A stretch of 14,880 bases of DNA from positions 1-14,880 of the forward strand of contig JAAYZY010000050.1 in NCBI GenBank assembly GCA_012514615.1, in the 5' to 3' direction. The first letter of the stretch is position 1. Each line of letters begins with the position of its first letter. Source of the DNA: Chloroflexota bacterium. GTDB lineage: Bacteria > Chloroflexota > Anaerolineae > DTPP01. A model generated the notes under the pieces. The model made no database searches. It was not told the origin of the DNA and worked only from the letters and a program-made list of their open reading frames with translations. Made by a program: the position numbers and the translations under genes. Positions 14,211 to 14,880 of the stretch are shown piece after piece.

Positions 14211-14880
14211 ATGCTGCCCAAACAGACGCGGCGGTTGGCAGTCTTCTGTCTCCTTGTGACGGCGCTGGCGTCGGCCTGCACGCCGCCCACGCCGCTCCCT
14301 ACGCCCACCCCGGCTCCCACGCCGACGCCGACCACCGCGCCGGCGGCGGTGCGCCGGGTCGCCTTCGCCCGCCAGTTGGACGAGCGGGGCTGCGTGGTTG
14401 AGTTGGGTGACCGCTATCTGCCCGGCGAGCGCATCCACCTGGTGGTGGAGCTGACCGGGCCGCCGGACACCGTGGTGGCCACCCAATGGTACGAGCCCCA
14501 GGGGCAATCGGTCATCGCTGAGATGGAGTACGAGCTTGCACCAGACTTCACCGGCTGCGTCCACTTCGACTTGCAGCCGGTGCAGCCCGACGAGATCCCC
14601 CTGGGCGCCTACCGGGTGGAGGTGCTCCTCAACGGTGAGCCGCTGCAGCGGGCGGAGTTCCACATCGAGGTGCCGCAAGAGGGTCCGGCCGGCTGGGGTG
14701 GGCGCATCCGCTACCGCTTCCCCTCGGGCCTCTTCTCGCTGGATCGCTTCAGCGGCTGGGCTGTGGAGGAAGGGGACGGCACCGTGCGGTTCGGGGCGGC
14801 CGATGGCTCGCTGACGTGGGAGACCTCGTTCGTGGTGGGCGACGACCGGGTGGAGCCGGTGGAGCTGGAGGAGGTGGCCG
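14211..14880 (+). CDS. Lipoprotein of unknown function (5' part, runs off the window)
   Basis: An open frame starts at ATG 14211 and has no stop up to the window end (223 codons visible). GGAGGG at 14198-14203 is seven bases before the ATG. The N-terminus has basic residues (K4, R7, R8), a hydrophobic stretch and a lipobox-like ASAC with C23, so it should be a lipid-anchored surface protein. A Thr/Pro-rich linker (24-46) follows, typical of Chloroflexota lipoproteins. Residues 48-150 look like a beta-sandwich: alternating hydrophobic strands, ending in LGAYRVEVLLNGEPL, with two cysteines (C61, C116) that could pair. Residues 157 onward begin a second region (RIRYRFPSGLFSLDRFSGW). I do not recognise the family of either part. 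Confidence 0.85.
   Translation, partial: MLPKQTRRLAVFCLLVTALASACTPPTPLPTPTPAPTPTPTTAPAAVRRVAFARQLDERGCVVELGDRYLPGERIHLVVELTGPPDTVVATQWYEPQGQSVIAEMEYELAPDFTGCVHFDLQPVQPDEIPLGAYRVEVLLNGEPLQRAEFHIEVPQEGPAGWGGRIRYRFPSGLFSLDRFSGWAVEEGDGTVRFGAADGSLTWETSFVVGDDRVEPVELEEVA

Overview
The window is GC-rich, gene-dense bacterial chromosome. No single gene fixes the taxon. The best guess is a member of Chloroflexota (Anaerolineae or Caldilineae-like): it combines an isopentenyl phosphate kinase, a lipoprotein with a long Thr/Pro linker, a golvesin-type C-terminal domain and good AGGAGG ribosome sites with occasional GTG/TTG starts. This assignment is inference. I count 14 protein genes, the last cut by the window edge. 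I see no rRNA, tRNA, CRISPR array or insertion sequence.

Positions 1-6720 hold a seven-gene minus-strand operon. Transcription order is: metal-dependent amidohydrolase (5805-6653), transaldolase (4985-5734), selA (3589-4983), tsaD (2589-3611), aconitase-X large subunit (1334-2575), aconitase-X small subunit (943-1332) and isopentenyl phosphate kinase (131-958). From the transaldolase onward the genes are 1-13 bp apart or overlap. A strong promoter with TATAAT, a TGn extension and a 17-bp spacer lies before the first gene, and hairpins lie after the last. The final three genes look like the distinctive steps of the archaeal-type mevalonate pathway: phosphomevalonate dehydratase L+S, and the kinase that turns isopentenyl phosphate into IPP. 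The UbiD-type decarboxylase that would join them is not in the window.

Positions 6732-8321 (minus strand) hold a signal-less M23 metallopeptidase with a golvesin-like domain, followed by a short Tag-like DNA glycosylase that lacks the usual catalytic Glu and zinc ligands. Positions 8395-11122 (minus strand) hold a compact ECF importer: a fused double ATPase, an S component of unknown substrate and the T component, joined by two 4-bp stop/start overlaps and preceded by its own TTG-17-TATAAT promoter.

From 11291 the plus strand is used. A divergent promoter serves an orphan, strongly diverged GroEL-like chaperonin (11355-12971). It keeps the overall fold motifs and the DGT nucleotide motif, but Lys replaces the ATPase Asp398 and Glu replaces Asp52. 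A zinc-dependent alcohol dehydrogenase follows 30 bp later (13002-14039). After a hairpin overlapping a new promoter comes the start of a lipoprotein gene (14211 to the window end).

The best leads are the bacterial phosphomevalonate dehydratase/IPK cluster, the chaperonin with a substituted ATPase site, and a transaldolase carrying a 29-residue insertion with three cysteines.
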